Shown here piece by piece: positions 20,574-29,581 of a stretch of 64,000 nt of DNA. This DNA comes from Oceanobacillus profundus (GTDB lineage Bacteria > Bacillota > Bacilli > Bacillales > Amphibacillaceae), in NCBI RefSeq assembly GCF_003515705.1, contig NZ_QWEH01000001.1:434001-498000 (forward strand), read 5' to 3'. A program made the translations under genes and the position numbers. The notes beneath the pieces are model-generated. The model made no database searches and was not told the origin of the DNA. It saw only the letters and a list, made by a program, of their open reading frames with translations. Each line of letters begins with the position of its first letter. Within the stretch, counting starts at the first letter, position 1.

Positions 20574-21212
20574 ATGAAGTTTTTTATCGATACAGCAAAC
20601 ATTGAAGAAATTCGTAATGCGAATGAACTTGGAATTTTAGCTGGTGTTACAACGAACCCAAGCCTTGTTGCAAAAGAAGGAGTCTCCTTTCATGAACGCT
20701 TGCGTGAGATTACAGCTGAGGTGTCGGGATCTGTAAGTGCAGAAGTCATTTCTGAAGATGCTGAAGGTATGATTGAGGAAGGGAAAGAGCTTGCTGCAAT
20801 TGCACCAAATATAACGGTAAAAGTTCCAATGACTTTAGAGGGGCTGAAAGCGGTTAAAACGTTTAGCGATTTAAACATTAAGACCAATGTTACGTTAATT
20901 TTCAATGCAAATCAAGCATTGCTTGCCGCACGTGCTGGTGCGACATACGTTTCCCCATTCCTTGGTCGTTTGGATGACATCGGTCATGATGGAATGACCT
21001 TAATTGCAAGCATTGCTGAAATCTTCGAACGCCACAATATCAGTACCGAAATTATCGCTGCATCTATTCGCCATCCATTACATGTAACAGATGCCGCAAT
21101 ACATGGAGCGCATATTGCAACAATTCCCTATAATGTATTGTCTAGTCTTGTAAAGCATCCACTAACAGATCAAGGAATTGAGAAATTCTTAGCTGATTGG
21201 AATAAGAACTAA
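20574..21212 (+). CDS. tal: Transaldolase (small, fructose-6-phosphate aldolase-like subfamily)
   Basis: 212 residues, the short class of transaldolase also found as YwjH in B. subtilis. It moves a three-carbon unit between sugar phosphates in the pentose phosphate pathway. [13 protein letters not shown] (residues 24-36) is the family signature, and the Schiff-base Lys lies in ITVKVPMT near residue 84. [11 protein letters not shown] near 157 is also typical. A small hairpin, AGGCTG/CAGCCT, lies in the 92-bp gap after fbaA without a T run, so co-transcription is likely. GGGGAGTG is the ribosome site. Confidence 0.93.
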   Translation: MKFFIDTANIEEIRNANELGILAGVTTNPSLVAKEGVSFHERLREITAEVSGSVSAEVISEDAEGMIEEGKELAAIAPNITVKVPMTLEGLKAVKTFSDLNIKTNVTLIFNANQALLAARAGATYVSPFLGRLDDIGHDGMTLIASIAEIFERHNISTEIIAASIRHPLHVTDAAIHGAHIATIPYNVLSSLVKHPLTDQGIEKFLADWNKN

Positions 21213-21220
21213 AACAGAAG

Positions 21221-21310
21221 CATCTTGTTAGCGATGTACGGACGGCGCCTCTGGGGCGAAGTCTGCGCTACAGCTTTAGCGCTTCGTGGACGCGGCTGTT
21301 TCGGCAACTA
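21221..21310 (+). repeat. Repeat family R3 copy after tal
   Basis: TAGCGATGTACGGACGGCGC and CAGCTTTAGCGCTTCGTGG match the copies at 40511-40605, 59940-60015 and, in part, 58141-58215. It is GC-rich compared with the surrounding DNA and can fold back on itself (GGCGAAGTCTGCGC region). It may double as the tal terminator. Confidence 0.6.
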
Positions 21311-21528
21311 AGTTATCTACAGTGTTTAAACATTATAATTCCAAAATAAATAAAAATAATTGCATGAAATTGGAAAAAATGAAAATGATAATATTGATAT
21401 GCATTCAATAGAACGATAAATTCGTTTCGCTCGGAATTTACGATATAATCTATAGATATTTCGTGCAAGCGGAAATACATAGAACAGGAAATTCCTGATT
21501 TTGTGTAACAATAATTAATCGAAATGAA

Positions 21529-21558
21529 GTGTGTTCAAATACTTTTTGGACAACCTCT
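21529..21558 (+). repeat. Possible R1 end-to-end remnant upstream of murA2
   Basis: GTGTGTTCAAA (as at the left end of R1) is followed directly by ACTTTTTGGACAAC (as at the right end of R1). This looks like an R1 element whose interior was deleted. It lies just before the murA2 ribosome site. Confidence 0.4.
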
Positions 21559-21576
21559 CAGGAACGAGGTATTCAA

Positions 21577-22863
21577 ATGCAAAAATTGTTAATTGAAGGT
21601 GGCCATGAACTAAATGGCAAAGTTCGAATTAGTGGGGCAAAGAACAGTGCAGTTGCACTACTGCCTGCATCCATTCTAGCAGATTCCACTGTGACACTTG
21701 AAGGCCTTCCGGAAATCTCTGATGTCTATACACTTGGAGACCTTTTGGAGGAAATCGGAGGAAGTGTTTCTTGGAATGGTCAGGATGTAACGATTCAACC
21801 TGAAAAGATGATTGCAATGCCCTTACCGAATGGCAAAGTAAAGAAGTTACGTGCTTCTTATTATTTTATGGGAGCGATGCTAGGGAAATTCAATAAAGCT
21901 GTTATTGGGCTTCCTGGTGGCTGCTATCTAGGTCCACGTCCTATCGATCAACATATTAAAGGTTTTGAAGCGCTTGGAGCCGAAGTTACCAATGAACAAG
22001 GCGCAATTTACCTGCGCGCCAAAGAGTTGAGAGGTGCCAGAATTTATTTGGATGTGGTAAGTGTCGGCGCAACGATTAATATTATGTTAGCTGCTGTTAA
22101 AGCAAAAGGAAAAACAATTATTGAGAATGCAGCAAAAGAGCCGGAAATCATTGATGTTGCAACCTTGTTAACGAATATGGGAGCGAAAATCAAAGGTGTA
22201 GGAACTGATGTTATTCGGATTGAAGGTGTACCATCACTTCACGGCTGTAAACATACAATCATTCCAGACAGAATTGAAGCTGGGACGTATGCGATTGCAG
22301 CTGCAGCACAAGGGAAAGAAGTGGTTATCGATAATGTCATTTCCCAGCATATAGAATCGCTTATCGCAAAATTACGCGAAATGGGTGTAACGGTTGAGGA
22401 GAGCGATGAACAGCTGTATATCGCTAATCGAAAGCCACTGAAAAGCGTTGATATCAAAACACTCGTGTATCCTGGCTTCCCGACAGATCTTCAACAGCCA
22501 TTTACATCGCTATTAACTCAAGTAACAGGTACGGGTGTTATTACTGATACGATTTATTCTGCGCGTTTAAAGCATATTGACGAATTAAGACGGATGAATG
22601 CTCTTATTAAAGTAGAAGGTGGATCTGTAATCGTCTCTGGACCTACACAGCTACAGGGAGCAAAAGTAAAGGCATCCGATTTGCGGGCTGGTGCTGCCCT
22701 GATCATTGCTGGTTTGGCAGCTAATGGAATTACAGAAATTACAGGTGTCGACCACATTGATAGAGGTTATGAAAAAATAACAGATAAATTAACAAGCCTT
22801 GGAGCTAACATCTGGAGAAAAGACATGACGCAAAAAGAAATTGCTTCCTTTCAGAATTCCTAA
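21577..22863 (+). CDS. murA2: UDP-N-acetylglucosamine 1-carboxyvinyltransferase, second copy
   Basis: 428 residues from ATG 21577 ([12 protein letters not shown]). An upstream in-frame ATG at 21529 adds 16 residues that fall in a repeat remnant and is rejected. The enzyme transfers enolpyruvate from PEP to UDP-GlcNAc, the first committed step of peptidoglycan synthesis. [15 protein letters not shown] holds the Lys-Asn pair, and [13 protein letters not shown] holds the catalytic Cys (fosfomycin target). MurA1 is at 52740. Gram-positives commonly carry both, and the position before glpX and rho matches B. subtilis murAB. Confidence 0.94.
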   Translation: MQKLLIEGGHELNGKVRISGAKNSAVALLPASILADSTVTLEGLPEISDVYTLGDLLEEIGGSVSWNGQDVTIQPEKMIAMPLPNGKVKKLRASYYFMGAMLGKFNKAVIGLPGGCYLGPRPIDQHIKGFEALGAEVTNEQGAIYLRAKELRGARIYLDVVSVGATINIMLAAVKAKGKTIIENAAKEPEIIDVATLLTNMGAKIKGVGTDVIRIEGVPSLHGCKHTIIPDRIEAGTYAIAAAAQGKEVVIDNVISQHIESLIAKLREMGVTVEESDEQLYIANRKPLKSVDIKTLVYPGFPTDLQQPFTSLLTQVTGTGVITDTIYSARLKHIDELRRMNALIKVEGGSVIVSGPTQLQGAKVKASDLRAGAALIIAGLAANGITEITGVDHIDRGYEKITDKLTSLGANIWRKDMTQKEIASFQNS

Positions 22864-22915
22864 TGGACTGTGCTAAAACTGGTTAATCAATGTGATACGT
22901 AAACTCACACAGAAA

Positions 22916-22929
22916 CGAAAACGATTTCC
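22916..22929 (+). promoter_or_regulatory. Weak cre-like site upstream of glpX
   Basis: CGAAAACGATTTCC fits the cre consensus except at the two outermost positions. Catabolite control would make sense for a gluconeogenic fructose bisphosphatase, but the match alone is modest. Confidence 0.3.
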
Positions 22930-22997
22930 ACATTTTATAGATATGCTTTTGGGATGAGTATATGTAAAAAATGGACCTCTAAAAGGAGATGGAAATC

Positions 22998-23966
22998 ATG
23001 GAAAGAAGTTTATCGATGGAGTTAGTTCGCGTCACAGAAGCTGCGGCATTAAAGTCAGCACGTTGGATGGGGAGAGGCGTTAAAGCTGAAGCTGATGATG
23101 CAGCAACAATGGCAATGCGTACTGTGTTTGATACAATTCCAATGCAAGGAACAGTAGTAATTGGCGAAGGAGAAATGGACGAGGCTCCGATGCTGTATAT
23201 TGGTGAAAAGCTGGGAACCGGTGATGGGCCTGGAGTCGATGTTGCTGTTGATCCCCTTGAAGGAACGGATATTGTTGCACAAGGCTCCTGGAACGCACTC
23301 TCTGTTATTGCGATAGCTGATAAAGGAACATTGTTGCATGCACCAGATATGTACATGAATAAAATTGCGGTTGGTCCCGAAGCAATAGGCATGATTGATA
23401 TCAATGCACCAACGATGGATAATCTACAAGCAGTTGCAAGAGCAAAAAATAAAGATATAGAAGACGTTGTTGCAACCGTGCTTGACCGCCCGCGTCATGC
23501 AAAATTAATTCAAGAAATTCGTGAATCCGGTGCAAGAATTAAACTCATACCTGCTGGAGATGTTGCTGCTGCGATTAATACGGCATTTGAGAATACCGGT
23601 GTTGATATTCTGCTCGGATCGGGTGGAGCCCCAGAGGGCGTATTAGCAGCAGTAGCACTTAAATGTTTAGGAGGGGAGTTGCAAGGAAAACTTGTACCTT
23701 CAAATGATGATGAGATTGAGCGTTGTGTAGAAATGGGGATAAGCGACTTAAATAGAGTATTTTGCATGAATGATTTCTGTAGTGGCGATGATGCTATTTT
23801 TGCAGCTACAGGGGCTACAGATGGAGAACTACTAAAAGGTGTCCAATTTAAAGGATCTAAAGCTACCACACAATCTCTGGTTATGCGAGCCAAAAGTGGC
23901 ACTGTGCGTTTTATTGATGGTGAGCATAGTCTGCAAAAGAAGCCGAACATGGTAATTAATTCTTGA
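22998..23966 (+). CDS. glpX: Class II fructose-1,6-bisphosphatase
   Basis: 322 residues from ATG 22998, 9 nt after GGAG. ATG 22989 abuts the ribosome site and is rejected. It removes phosphate from fructose-1,6-bisphosphate for gluconeogenesis. The metal-binding motifs of the GlpX fold are [13 protein letters not shown] near 53 and [14 protein letters not shown] near 83-96. [18 protein letters not shown] near 205 contacts the phosphates. Gene order murA2-glpX-rho matches B. subtilis (ywjI). With fbaA close upstream, this stretch holds two enzymes acting on the same metabolite. Confidence 0.94.
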   Translation: MERSLSMELVRVTEAAALKSARWMGRGVKAEADDAATMAMRTVFDTIPMQGTVVIGEGEMDEAPMLYIGEKLGTGDGPGVDVAVDPLEGTDIVAQGSWNALSVIAIADKGTLLHAPDMYMNKIAVGPEAIGMIDINAPTMDNLQAVARAKNKDIEDVVATVLDRPRHAKLIQEIRESGARIKLIPAGDVAAAINTAFENTGVDILLGSGGAPEGVLAAVALKCLGGELQGKLVPSNDDEIERCVEMGISDLNRVFCMNDFCSGDDAIFAATGATDGELLKGVQFKGSKATTQSLVMRAKSGTVRFIDGEHSLQKKPNMVINS

Positions 23967-24043
23967 ATTAATTTTCAGCAAGTAGTTTTGATTTTTAAAC
24001 TCGATTTTGAATGAAAGACCACCTCCAGCTAAAGCAAAATGAA

Positions 24044-24073
24044 AAAAGGAAGCCAGATTTGGCTTCCTTTTCT
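24044..24073 (+). terminator. Terminator after glpX
   Basis: AAAAGGAAGCC (24044-24054), a 6-nt loop, GGCTTCCTTTT (24061-24071), then CT. The A run on the left makes it potentially bidirectional. Confidence 0.85.
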
Positions 24074-24473
24074 ACCACTATATAAAGCTATGAAAAAGGA
24101 AAGTTTTACAAGGGAAACAAAAGATGTACTTGATTATGTCTATTTTCTTAAAAATGATATTGAATATTAGTGATTAAAAGAGTAATATAATATATGTTTA
24201 ATACAGGCATAACTTGGCTAATCTATTTATACGTTAACTTATACCAGATAAGATTACCAACGGAGAAACTTAATCGATAGACTTCTACTAAAGCTTCTGT
24301 TAAACTCTGCATTTCTTCAAGGACGATCCTACCAATAAAAAGTGGAATCATTGAAATTACGAATTTATATTAGTTCATTACTGTTGTAGAAGAGCTTTTT
24401 CGCAACATTAGTGTAAACGTAGTAAAATAAATCTCTCTAAGAGAAGATGTATAGGAATAGGCATGGTGATTGA
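24074..24473. other. Gap upstream of rho; one possible minus-strand tiny ORF
   Basis: AT-rich and without a recognised gene. On the minus strand 24351-24223 there is a 42-codon frame (MIPLFIGRIVLEEMQSLTEA... ending WYKLTYK) with protein-like composition but no ribosome site. It may be a gene remnant. The rho promoter and leader should lie in the last 150 bp. Confidence 0.25.
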
Positions 24474-25754
24474 ATGGAAGCATTAACAATTTCTAATTTA
24501 GAAACGATGACATTAAAAGAAATTTATGCTTTAGCAAAAGAATTTAAAGTATCTTATTATGCGAAATTAACCAAAAAAGAACTTATTTTTGCTATTTTGA
24601 AAGCACAGGCAGAAAAAGATGGATTTCTGTTTATGGATGGTGTTTTGGAGATTATTCCTTCAGAAGGATTTGGGTTTTTACGACCGATCAATTATTCCCC
24701 GAGTGCAGAAGATATTTATATATCCGCATCACAAATTCGCCGTTTTGATCTGAGAAATGGTGATAAAGTTTCTGGTAAGGTACGTCCTCCGAAGGAAAAT
24801 GAACGTTATTATGGCTTATTGCATGTAGATGCAGTTAATGGTGAAGATCCAGATTCATCGAAGGAGCGAGTGCATTTTCCAGCATTGACAGCACTTTATC
24901 CGAATCGTGTAATCAAGCTGGAAACGATAACGAACAAACTATCAACGAGAATTATGGATCTCATGACTCCAGTAGGTTTTGGACAGCGTGGATTAATTGT
25001 TGCACCGCCAAAAGCTGGGAAAACGATGCTGATCAAAGAAATCGCAAATAGTATTTCGAAGAATCATCCAGAAGCAAAACTTATTATTTTATTGGTGGAT
25101 GAGCGACCAGAAGAGGTTACCGATATCGAACGCTCTGTAGATCCAGATGTAGATGTTGTTAGCTCCACATTTGATGAAGTTCCAGAAAGTCATATTAAAG
25201 TATCTGAACTAGTATTAGAACGTGCAATGCGACTTGTTGAGCATAAGCGTGATGTTATCGTTTTGATGGATAGTATTACGAGACTGGCGCGAGCATATAA
25301 CCTTGTTATCCCACCTAGTGGACGTACACTCTCAGGTGGTATAGATCCGGCTGCTTTCCATCGTCCGAAACGGTTCTTTGGTGCCGCACGTAACATTGAA
25401 GAGGGCGGTAGCTTCACCATTTTAGCAACAGCTTTAGTTGATACAGGTTCTCGTATGGATGATGTTATTTATGAAGAGTTTAAAGGGACAGGTAATATGG
25501 AACTGCATCTTGATCGACAATTAGCAGAACGCAGAATTTTCCCTGCAATTGATATTTTACGTTCTGGTACGCGTAAAGAAGAGTTGCTTGTTAACAAAGG
25601 GCATCTTGATAAAATGTGGGCAATCCGCAAAACAATGCAAGATTCACATGACTTCCTTGAACGCTTCCTAAAACGCTTAAAAGCATCAAAGAGCAACGAA
25701 GAATTTCTGCAATTAATGGATGAGGAAATGAAAAGAAAAGGCATGACGAAATAA
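24474..25754 (+). CDS. rho: Transcription termination factor Rho
   Basis: 426 residues. This hexameric RNA helicase ends transcription of untranslated RNA. The N-terminal domain (1-50) has LETMTLKEIYALAKEF. The RNA-binding cold-shock-like domain follows (GVLEIIPSEGFGFLRP near 57-72). The ATPase has Walker A VAPPKAGKTMLIKEI near 176, a Walker B stretch VIVLMDSITRLARAYN near 260, and the GRTLSGGIDPAA Q-loop region. Catalytic Arg and Glu contexts look intact. Its length is normal for Bacilli, with no large insertion. Confidence 0.96.
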   Translation: MEALTISNLETMTLKEIYALAKEFKVSYYAKLTKKELIFAILKAQAEKDGFLFMDGVLEIIPSEGFGFLRPINYSPSAEDIYISASQIRRFDLRNGDKVSGKVRPPKENERYYGLLHVDAVNGEDPDSSKERVHFPALTALYPNRVIKLETITNKLSTRIMDLMTPVGFGQRGLIVAPPKAGKTMLIKEIANSISKNHPEAKLIILLVDERPEEVTDIERSVDPDVDVVSSTFDEVPESHIKVSELVLERAMRLVEHKRDVIVLMDSITRLARAYNLVIPPSGRTLSGGIDPAAFHRPKRFFGAARNIEEGGSFTILATALVDTGSRMDDVIYEEFKGTGNMELHLDRQLAERRIFPAIDILRSGTRKEELLVNKGHLDKMWAIRKTMQDSHDFLERFLKRLKASKSNEEFLQLMDEEMKRKGMTK

Positions 25755-25851
25755 ATACGTTATCCGTTTAGTATGTATTCAGGAAGAAAGTTTGAAGGGC
25801 TAAGGGAGAAATTCGATGTGTCATTTTACAGGATTTTTTGAATAACCTCTA

Positions 25852-25880
25852 TTGCAATCATTCCTTCATACTGTTATAAT
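25852..25880 (+). promoter_or_regulatory. Promoter of rpmE2
   Basis: TTGCAA (25852-25857), 17 bp, TATAAT (25875-25880). It starts an untranslated leader of about 88 nt (25887-25974) containing GGCATTATGCC and other short self-complementary pieces. The leader may be an autoregulatory ribosomal-protein leader; Rfam describes L31 leaders in Firmicutes. Confidence 0.65.
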
Positions 25881-25974
25881 CTTTCTATGTGAGTTTAGAA
25901 AAGGCATTATGCCTATGACGGCTCTTACAATAACTCTGTTTCCTCAGGTCTCAGGGCAAAAAGGAGTGGAAGAC

Positions 25975-26220
25975 ATGAAAAAGGATATTCATCCAGAATA
26001 CAAAAAAGTAGTCTTTCTTGATACAAGTTCAGATTACAAATTCTTGAGTGGTTCAACAAAAGAATCTAACGAGACAATCGAGTGGGAAGATGGTAACACA
26101 TACCCATTAATCAAAGTTGAGATCAGCTCAGATTCACATCCATTCTACACAGGTAAGCAAAAAGCTGATAAAGTAGGCGGACGTGTAGATCGATTCAAGA
26201 AGAAATATAATATGAAGTAA
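25975..26220 (+). CDS. rpmE2: 50S ribosomal protein L31 type B
   Basis: 81 residues from ATG 25975 after AAGGAG. The sequence [19 protein letters not shown], then DYKFLSGST and HPFYTGKQ, is the L31 type B family. It has no cysteine at all, so it lacks the CxxC zinc site of the ordinary L31. In B. subtilis the gene after rho is the zinc-binding rpmE; here the zinc-free paralogue occupies that place, as in staphylococci. Either the zinc form is elsewhere or this organism depends on the zinc-free one. It has its own promoter. Confidence 0.93.
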   Translation: MKKDIHPEYKKVVFLDTSSDYKFLSGSTKESNETIEWEDGNTYPLIKVEISSDSHPFYTGKQKADKVGGRVDRFKKKYNMK

Positions 26221-26424
26221 AAAGCTGAAAGAGCTTGTTCAGCGACGAAAAGCATAGGTCAGAAACTTTAGAGCTCCTGAATTTTGGTGCTCGGAGTGTT
26301 TATGGGTTATGTCTCGAGTCGCTAGCGCTTGAAGCTGGATTGAAATAAAAGTCGTAGCATGCTTAATGCGACTTTAAGTTAGACGTAAAAGGGCTGAAGT
26401 AATTTGTTTTAGCTTTTAAAAGGA
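26221..26424. other. Gap after rpmE2 with possible R3-related sequence
   Basis: TTGTTCAGCGACGAAAAGC and GTCGCTAGCGCTTGAAGCTG resemble pieces of the R3 repeat, but the match is weaker than in the other copies. No gene is seen. Confidence 0.25.
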
Positions 26425-26457
26425 CAGGCAAAATGTCTCTATTTTGCCTGTTTTTTT
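26425..26457 (+). terminator. Terminator after rpmE2
   Basis: CAGGCAAAAT (26425-26434), a 6-nt loop, ATTTTGCCTG (26441-26450), then seven T. Confidence 0.9.
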
Positions 26458-26484
26458 ACTTTGCAGAAGGGAACGCATCGAACG

Positions 26485-26612
26485 GTCCTTTATGTATAAG
26501 TGCAACGAAGGCATCTGTCCAATGGCTTGCGCTTCAAAGTATAAGGTCTTCAAAAAAAGCAAAGAGCGCTTTCGTAAGCATCCCTTTAACAAATGCCAAA
26601 CTTTCTAATATT
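26485..26612 (+). repeat. Repeat family R2, full-length copy
   Basis: Aligns along about 120 bp with 33553-33690. Shared blocks include ATAAGTGCAAC-AAGGCAT, GCTTGCGCTTCAAAGT, CGCTTTCGTAAGCATCC and TTTAACAAATGCC followed by TTCTAAT. A frame through this copy is open for 65 codons, but it is repeat sequence and not a likely gene. Confidence 0.65.
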
Positions 26613-26703
26613 ATCCGAAAAAAGGGTTAGTCTTATCGAATATAGTGGTAAACTATACACTGTACATAAAGATTAGCCAACGTTATGAGAGGAGTTCTCC
26701 TGC

Positions 26704-27324
26704 ATGTATGTAATGAAGCAAAGTGGTTGGGTTGAAGTCATATGTGGCAGTATGTTCTCTGGTAAATCAGAGGAATTAATCCGTCGTGTTCGCAGAGCGA
26801 CATATGCCAATCTAACCGTCCGTGTATTCAAACCAGCAATAGACAATCGCTACGATGATACAGCTGTCGTTTCCCATAACGGCTCTTCAACCATTGCTCG
26901 TCCGATCCATAATTCTGTAGAGATTCTAGAACATATTGATGACCATGTTGACATTGTTGGGATTGATGAAGTACAATTTTTCGATTCAAATGTTATAGAA
27001 ATAGTCGAAGAGCTTGCAAATCGTGGAATTCGGGTGATTACTGCGGGTCTGGATACAGATTTCCGTGGTGAACCATTCGGTCCAGTTCCCAAGCTCATGG
27101 CATTAAGTGAATCTGTAACAAAGCTAAACGCCATTTGTCCTGTGTGTGGCTCACCAGCAAGCCGTACTCAACGTTTGATTGACGGCAGTCCTGCATCCTA
27201 CGATGATCCAATTATTCTTGTTGGTGCATCTGAATCGTATGAGCCAAGATGCCGCCATCACCATGAGGTTCCAAAGAAGCCCAAAAGAAATTTTAATCGG
27301 AACCTAGAAAATGCAATAAAGTAA
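26704..27324 (+). CDS. tdk: Thymidine kinase
   Basis: 206 residues; ATG 26704 is 9 nt after GAGAGGAG. It phosphorylates thymidine and deoxyuridine for DNA precursor salvage. The P-loop is [11 protein letters not shown] near 13-23, and the Walker B-like DEVQFFD near 89 carries the catalytic Glu. The lasso region has [13 protein letters not shown] and a final CRHHHEV, giving the Cys/His ligands of the structural zinc. Position between rpmE and prfA is conserved in Bacilli. Confidence 0.95.
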   Translation: MYVMKQSGWVEVICGSMFSGKSEELIRRVRRATYANLTVRVFKPAIDNRYDDTAVVSHNGSSTIARPIHNSVEILEHIDDHVDIVGIDEVQFFDSNVIEIVEELANRGIRVITAGLDTDFRGEPFGPVPKLMALSESVTKLNAICPVCGSPASRTQRLIDGSPASYDDPIILVGASESYEPRCRHHHEVPKKPKRNFNRNLENAIK

Positions 27325-27330
27325 AACGAG

Positions 27331-27354
27331 AGCGCCCAAATGGGTGCTTTTTGT
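27331..27354 (+). terminator. Terminator after tdk
   Basis: AGCGCCCA and TGGGTGCT (27331-27348, one G-T pair) around a short loop, followed by TTTTTGTTT. Confidence 0.7.
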
Positions 27355-27370
27355 TTGGGCAGATAGATTA

Positions 27371-27430
27371 AAACTTTTCTAACTGCATAAGTGCATCTAA
27401 GTCATTCACCTAAAGGCTTGTTGCTCCAGA
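27371..27430 (+). repeat. Repeat family R2, partial copy
   Basis: ACTGCATAAGTGCATCTAAG, then TCATTCACCTAAAGGCTTGTT, match the left half of R2. The right half is absent. Confidence 0.5.
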
Positions 27431-27462
27431 GTGCAAGGGCTGCTGTTACCCATAAGGAACAT

Positions 27463-27492
27463 AAAAAGAGCTGATCGTATTACGGTCAGCTC
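27463..27492 (-). terminator. Terminator of the minus-strand lipoprotein gene
   Basis: On the minus strand GAGCTGA (27492-27486) and TCAGCTC (27474-27468) pair around an 11-nt loop and are followed by TTTTT. Confidence 0.8.
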
Positions 27493-27510
27493 TCAATCAT
27501 AAATCTTTTG

Positions 27511-28260
27511 TTATTTAACTACTTCAAAAGTAAAGTCTTGATGCTCATGCAAATTCTCATCATCTTTGACATGAATGTTAATTGTATATGCTCCGGCTTC
27601 ATCAAACGTATGTGCACCTGTGTATTCCCCTGCCTTCGTTTCAGATGCGTCAATCCACTTTCTTTCGTCTTCATTTTCCGTGTTCCATATTTCATAGCGA
27701 ACAGTAGCATTCTCGAAGGGTACTTCATTCATTTGTAAATGGACAACAAAATCCACTTCCTCGGCAAGCTTAACTTCATTTAGCTCCATTAAATGGATGA
27801 CAAAACCTTCTGCATGATGATTGTGATCATGTTCAGAAACATTGTTTGATTCTGCTTGTCCATCACCTACAGTAATGGACTTCTTCGGCATCGTGTGCAA
27901 ATCTCGTGCTGTTGTATGGGCATAGATTTCATAAACACCATCTTCTTCAAATGTTACTTTTGCTGTATATGTACCGTCCTCATGATTGGTTGACTCCAAC
28001 ATTGTACTGTCGTCTTCATTTCCTGTTAACCAATGTTCAAATACGACTTCATCAGCGTCGGTAACCATTTCATTACCATATGTAACAGTAGCTTTTAATT
28101 CAACTGTTTCTCCAACTTCTGCCTGCTCTGGCAATTCAAATTCAACATCTAATGATAGTAGTTCTCCGTCACCTTCATCCACTTGATTATTTGATCCACA
28201 AGCTATTAATGTAAAAATACAAACAAGCCAAAAGCCTACTTTTAAATACTTTGGAATCAT
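27511..28260 (-). CDS. Lipoprotein with two YtkA/FixH-like domains
   Basis: 249 residues. The signal peptide ends in the lipobox TLIAC, so it is lipid-anchored outside the membrane. Two similar beta-sandwich domains follow. The first (about 35-125) has PEQAEVGETVELKATVTYG and HEDGTYTAKVTFEEDGVYEIYAHT. The second (about 155-248) has FENATVRYEIW and KAGEYTGAHTFDEAGAYTINIHV. Both resemble the YtkA-like family. A linker, SEHDHNHHAEG, is rich in His and could bind metal. It sits alone on the minus strand between tdk and prfA, a place with no such gene in B. subtilis. Function is unknown; respiratory or copper-related roles of FixH relatives are only a hint. Confidence 0.75.
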   Translation of the reverse strand: MIPKYLKVGFWLVCIFTLIACGSNNQVDEGDGELLSLDVEFELPEQAEVGETVELKATVTYGNEMVTDADEVVFEHWLTGNEDDSTMLESTNHEDGTYTAKVTFEEDGVYEIYAHTTARDLHTMPKKSITVGDGQAESNNVSEHDHNHHAEGFVIHLMELNEVKLAEEVDFVVHLQMNEVPFENATVRYEIWNTENEDERKWIDASETKAGEYTGAHTFDEAGAYTINIHVKDDENLHEHQDFTFEVVK

Positions 28261-28316
28261 TAATTATCCAGCCCCATTTTTATTAGTTTTATAAAAATTC
28301 AACTTCTAACAACAAT

Positions 28317-28439
28317 CTACCAAGGTTTAACTGCAGCGTCAACAAACAAAACTGTGAACAAATTAAGAATACACGACACCATTCCCGCAAATAAGACACC
28401 ACCCAATGCCCGAGTACCTCTATCACGTCCGAAAACCAC
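28317..28439 (-). CDS. Possible 40-residue membrane protein
   Basis: A short frame starting GTG 28439 reads MVFGRDRGTRALGGVLF, continues with a hydrophobic stretch (AGMVSCILNLFTVLFVDAA) and ends KPW. A single membrane helix is plausible, and the composition is protein-like. There is no good ribosome site and a stop precedes the GTG, so it may also be a remnant. It lies between the lipoprotein gene and the prfA promoter. Not recognised. Confidence 0.3.
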   Translation of the reverse strand: MVFGRDRGTRALGGVLFAGMVSCILNLFTVLFVDAAVKPW

Positions 28440-28449
28440 CCGCCACTAA

Positions 28450-28478
28450 TTGACCATGTTCCATGGTTATAATATAAT
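28450..28478 (+). promoter_or_regulatory. SigA promoter of prfA
   Basis: TTGACC (28450-28455), 17 bp, TATAAT (28473-28478), close to consensus, about 25 bp before the prfA start. Confidence 0.75.
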
Positions 28479-28509
28479 TAGACTGTTAATCAGAAAGAGG
28501 TGTACGTGA

Positions 28510-29580
28510 ATGTTAGATCGTTTACAAACATTAGAAGATCGTTATAATAAATTGAATGAGATGCTAAGTGATCCGGATATTATTAGTGATACAAATAAGT
28601 TGCGTGAGTATTCCAAGGAACAATCAGGTCTAGAAGATGTTGTTCAAGCTTATCGTGAATATAAAGATGTGACGTCCCAACTCCAAGATGCCAAGGTAAT
28701 GCTTGATGATAAATTGGATGAAGAAATGTATGAAATGGTAAAAATGGAAATTGATGAGCTAAGTGAATCAAAAGCAGATTTAGAGGGTAAAATGAAAATC
28801 CTCCTCCTGCCAAAAGATCCAAACGATGATAAAAACGTATTTATGGAAATTCGAGGTGCAGCAGGCGGGGATGAAGCTGCGTTATTTGCTGGAGATTTAT
28901 ATCGGATGTATTCTCGTTATGCAGAGAGCCAAGGCTGGAAAATTGAAGTAATGGAAGCGAGCTCTACTGGTGTCGGTGGTTATAAAGAAATAATCTTTAT
29001 GATAAATGGGAACGATGTTTATTCCAAGCTGAAATATGAAAATGGAGCACATCGGGTGCAGCGTGTACCAGAGACGGAATCTGGAGGTCGAATTCATACA
29101 TCTACCGCGACTGTTGCTGTACTTCCAGAGGCTGAAGAAGTAGAGGTTGAGATTCATGAAAAAGATATTCGTGTTGATACATTTGCATCCAGTGGACCTG
29201 GTGGACAAAGTGTAAACACAACAATGTCTGCTGTTCGATTGACGCATGAGCCGACAGGTATTGTTGTTTCCATTCAAGATGAAAAATCGCAAATTAAGAA
29301 TAAAGAAAAAGCGATGAAAGTGCTTCGCGCCCGTGTTTATGATAAGTTCCAACAAGAAGCACAAGCAGAATATGATGAAAACAGAAAATCCGCAGTTGGA
29401 ACGGGAGATCGTTCTGAGCGTATTCGTACGTACAATTTCCCGCAAAACCGTGTAACAGACCACCGTATCGGTTTGACGATCCAAAAACTTGATCAAATCA
29501 TGCAAGGAAAGTTAGACGAATTCATCGATGCACTTGTAATGGAAGAACAAACTAAAAAACTAGAACAAATTGGTGAATAA
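28510..29580 (+). CDS. prfA: Peptide chain release factor 1
   Basis: 356 residues, normal length. It recognises UAA and UAG in the ribosomal A site and triggers peptide release. The GGQ catalytic loop is [11 protein letters not shown] near residue 230, and the codon-recognition domain covers about 100-210 with [18 protein letters not shown]. The start is ATG 28510 after AGAAAGAGG. The stop is separated by a single base from prmC, whose product methylates the Gln of GGQ, so the two are translationally coupled. Confidence 0.96.
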   Translation: MLDRLQTLEDRYNKLNEMLSDPDIISDTNKLREYSKEQSGLEDVVQAYREYKDVTSQLQDAKVMLDDKLDEEMYEMVKMEIDELSESKADLEGKMKILLLPKDPNDDKNVFMEIRGAAGGDEAALFAGDLYRMYSRYAESQGWKIEVMEASSTGVGGYKEIIFMINGNDVYSKLKYENGAHRVQRVPETESGGRIHTSTATVAVLPEAEEVEVEIHEKDIRVDTFASSGPGGQSVNTTMSAVRLTHEPTGIVVSIQDEKSQIKNKEKAMKVLRARVYDKFQQEAQAEYDENRKSAVGTGDRSERIRTYNFPQNRVTDHRIGLTIQKLDQIMQGKLDEFIDALVMEEQTKKLEQIGE

Positions 29581-29581
29581 G

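Noticed and set aside
26433-26630. A 65-codon plus-strand frame after rpmE2
   Set aside because: It runs through a terminator T-run and the R2 repeat, has no ribosome site, and its sequence recurs as non-coding repeat at 33553.
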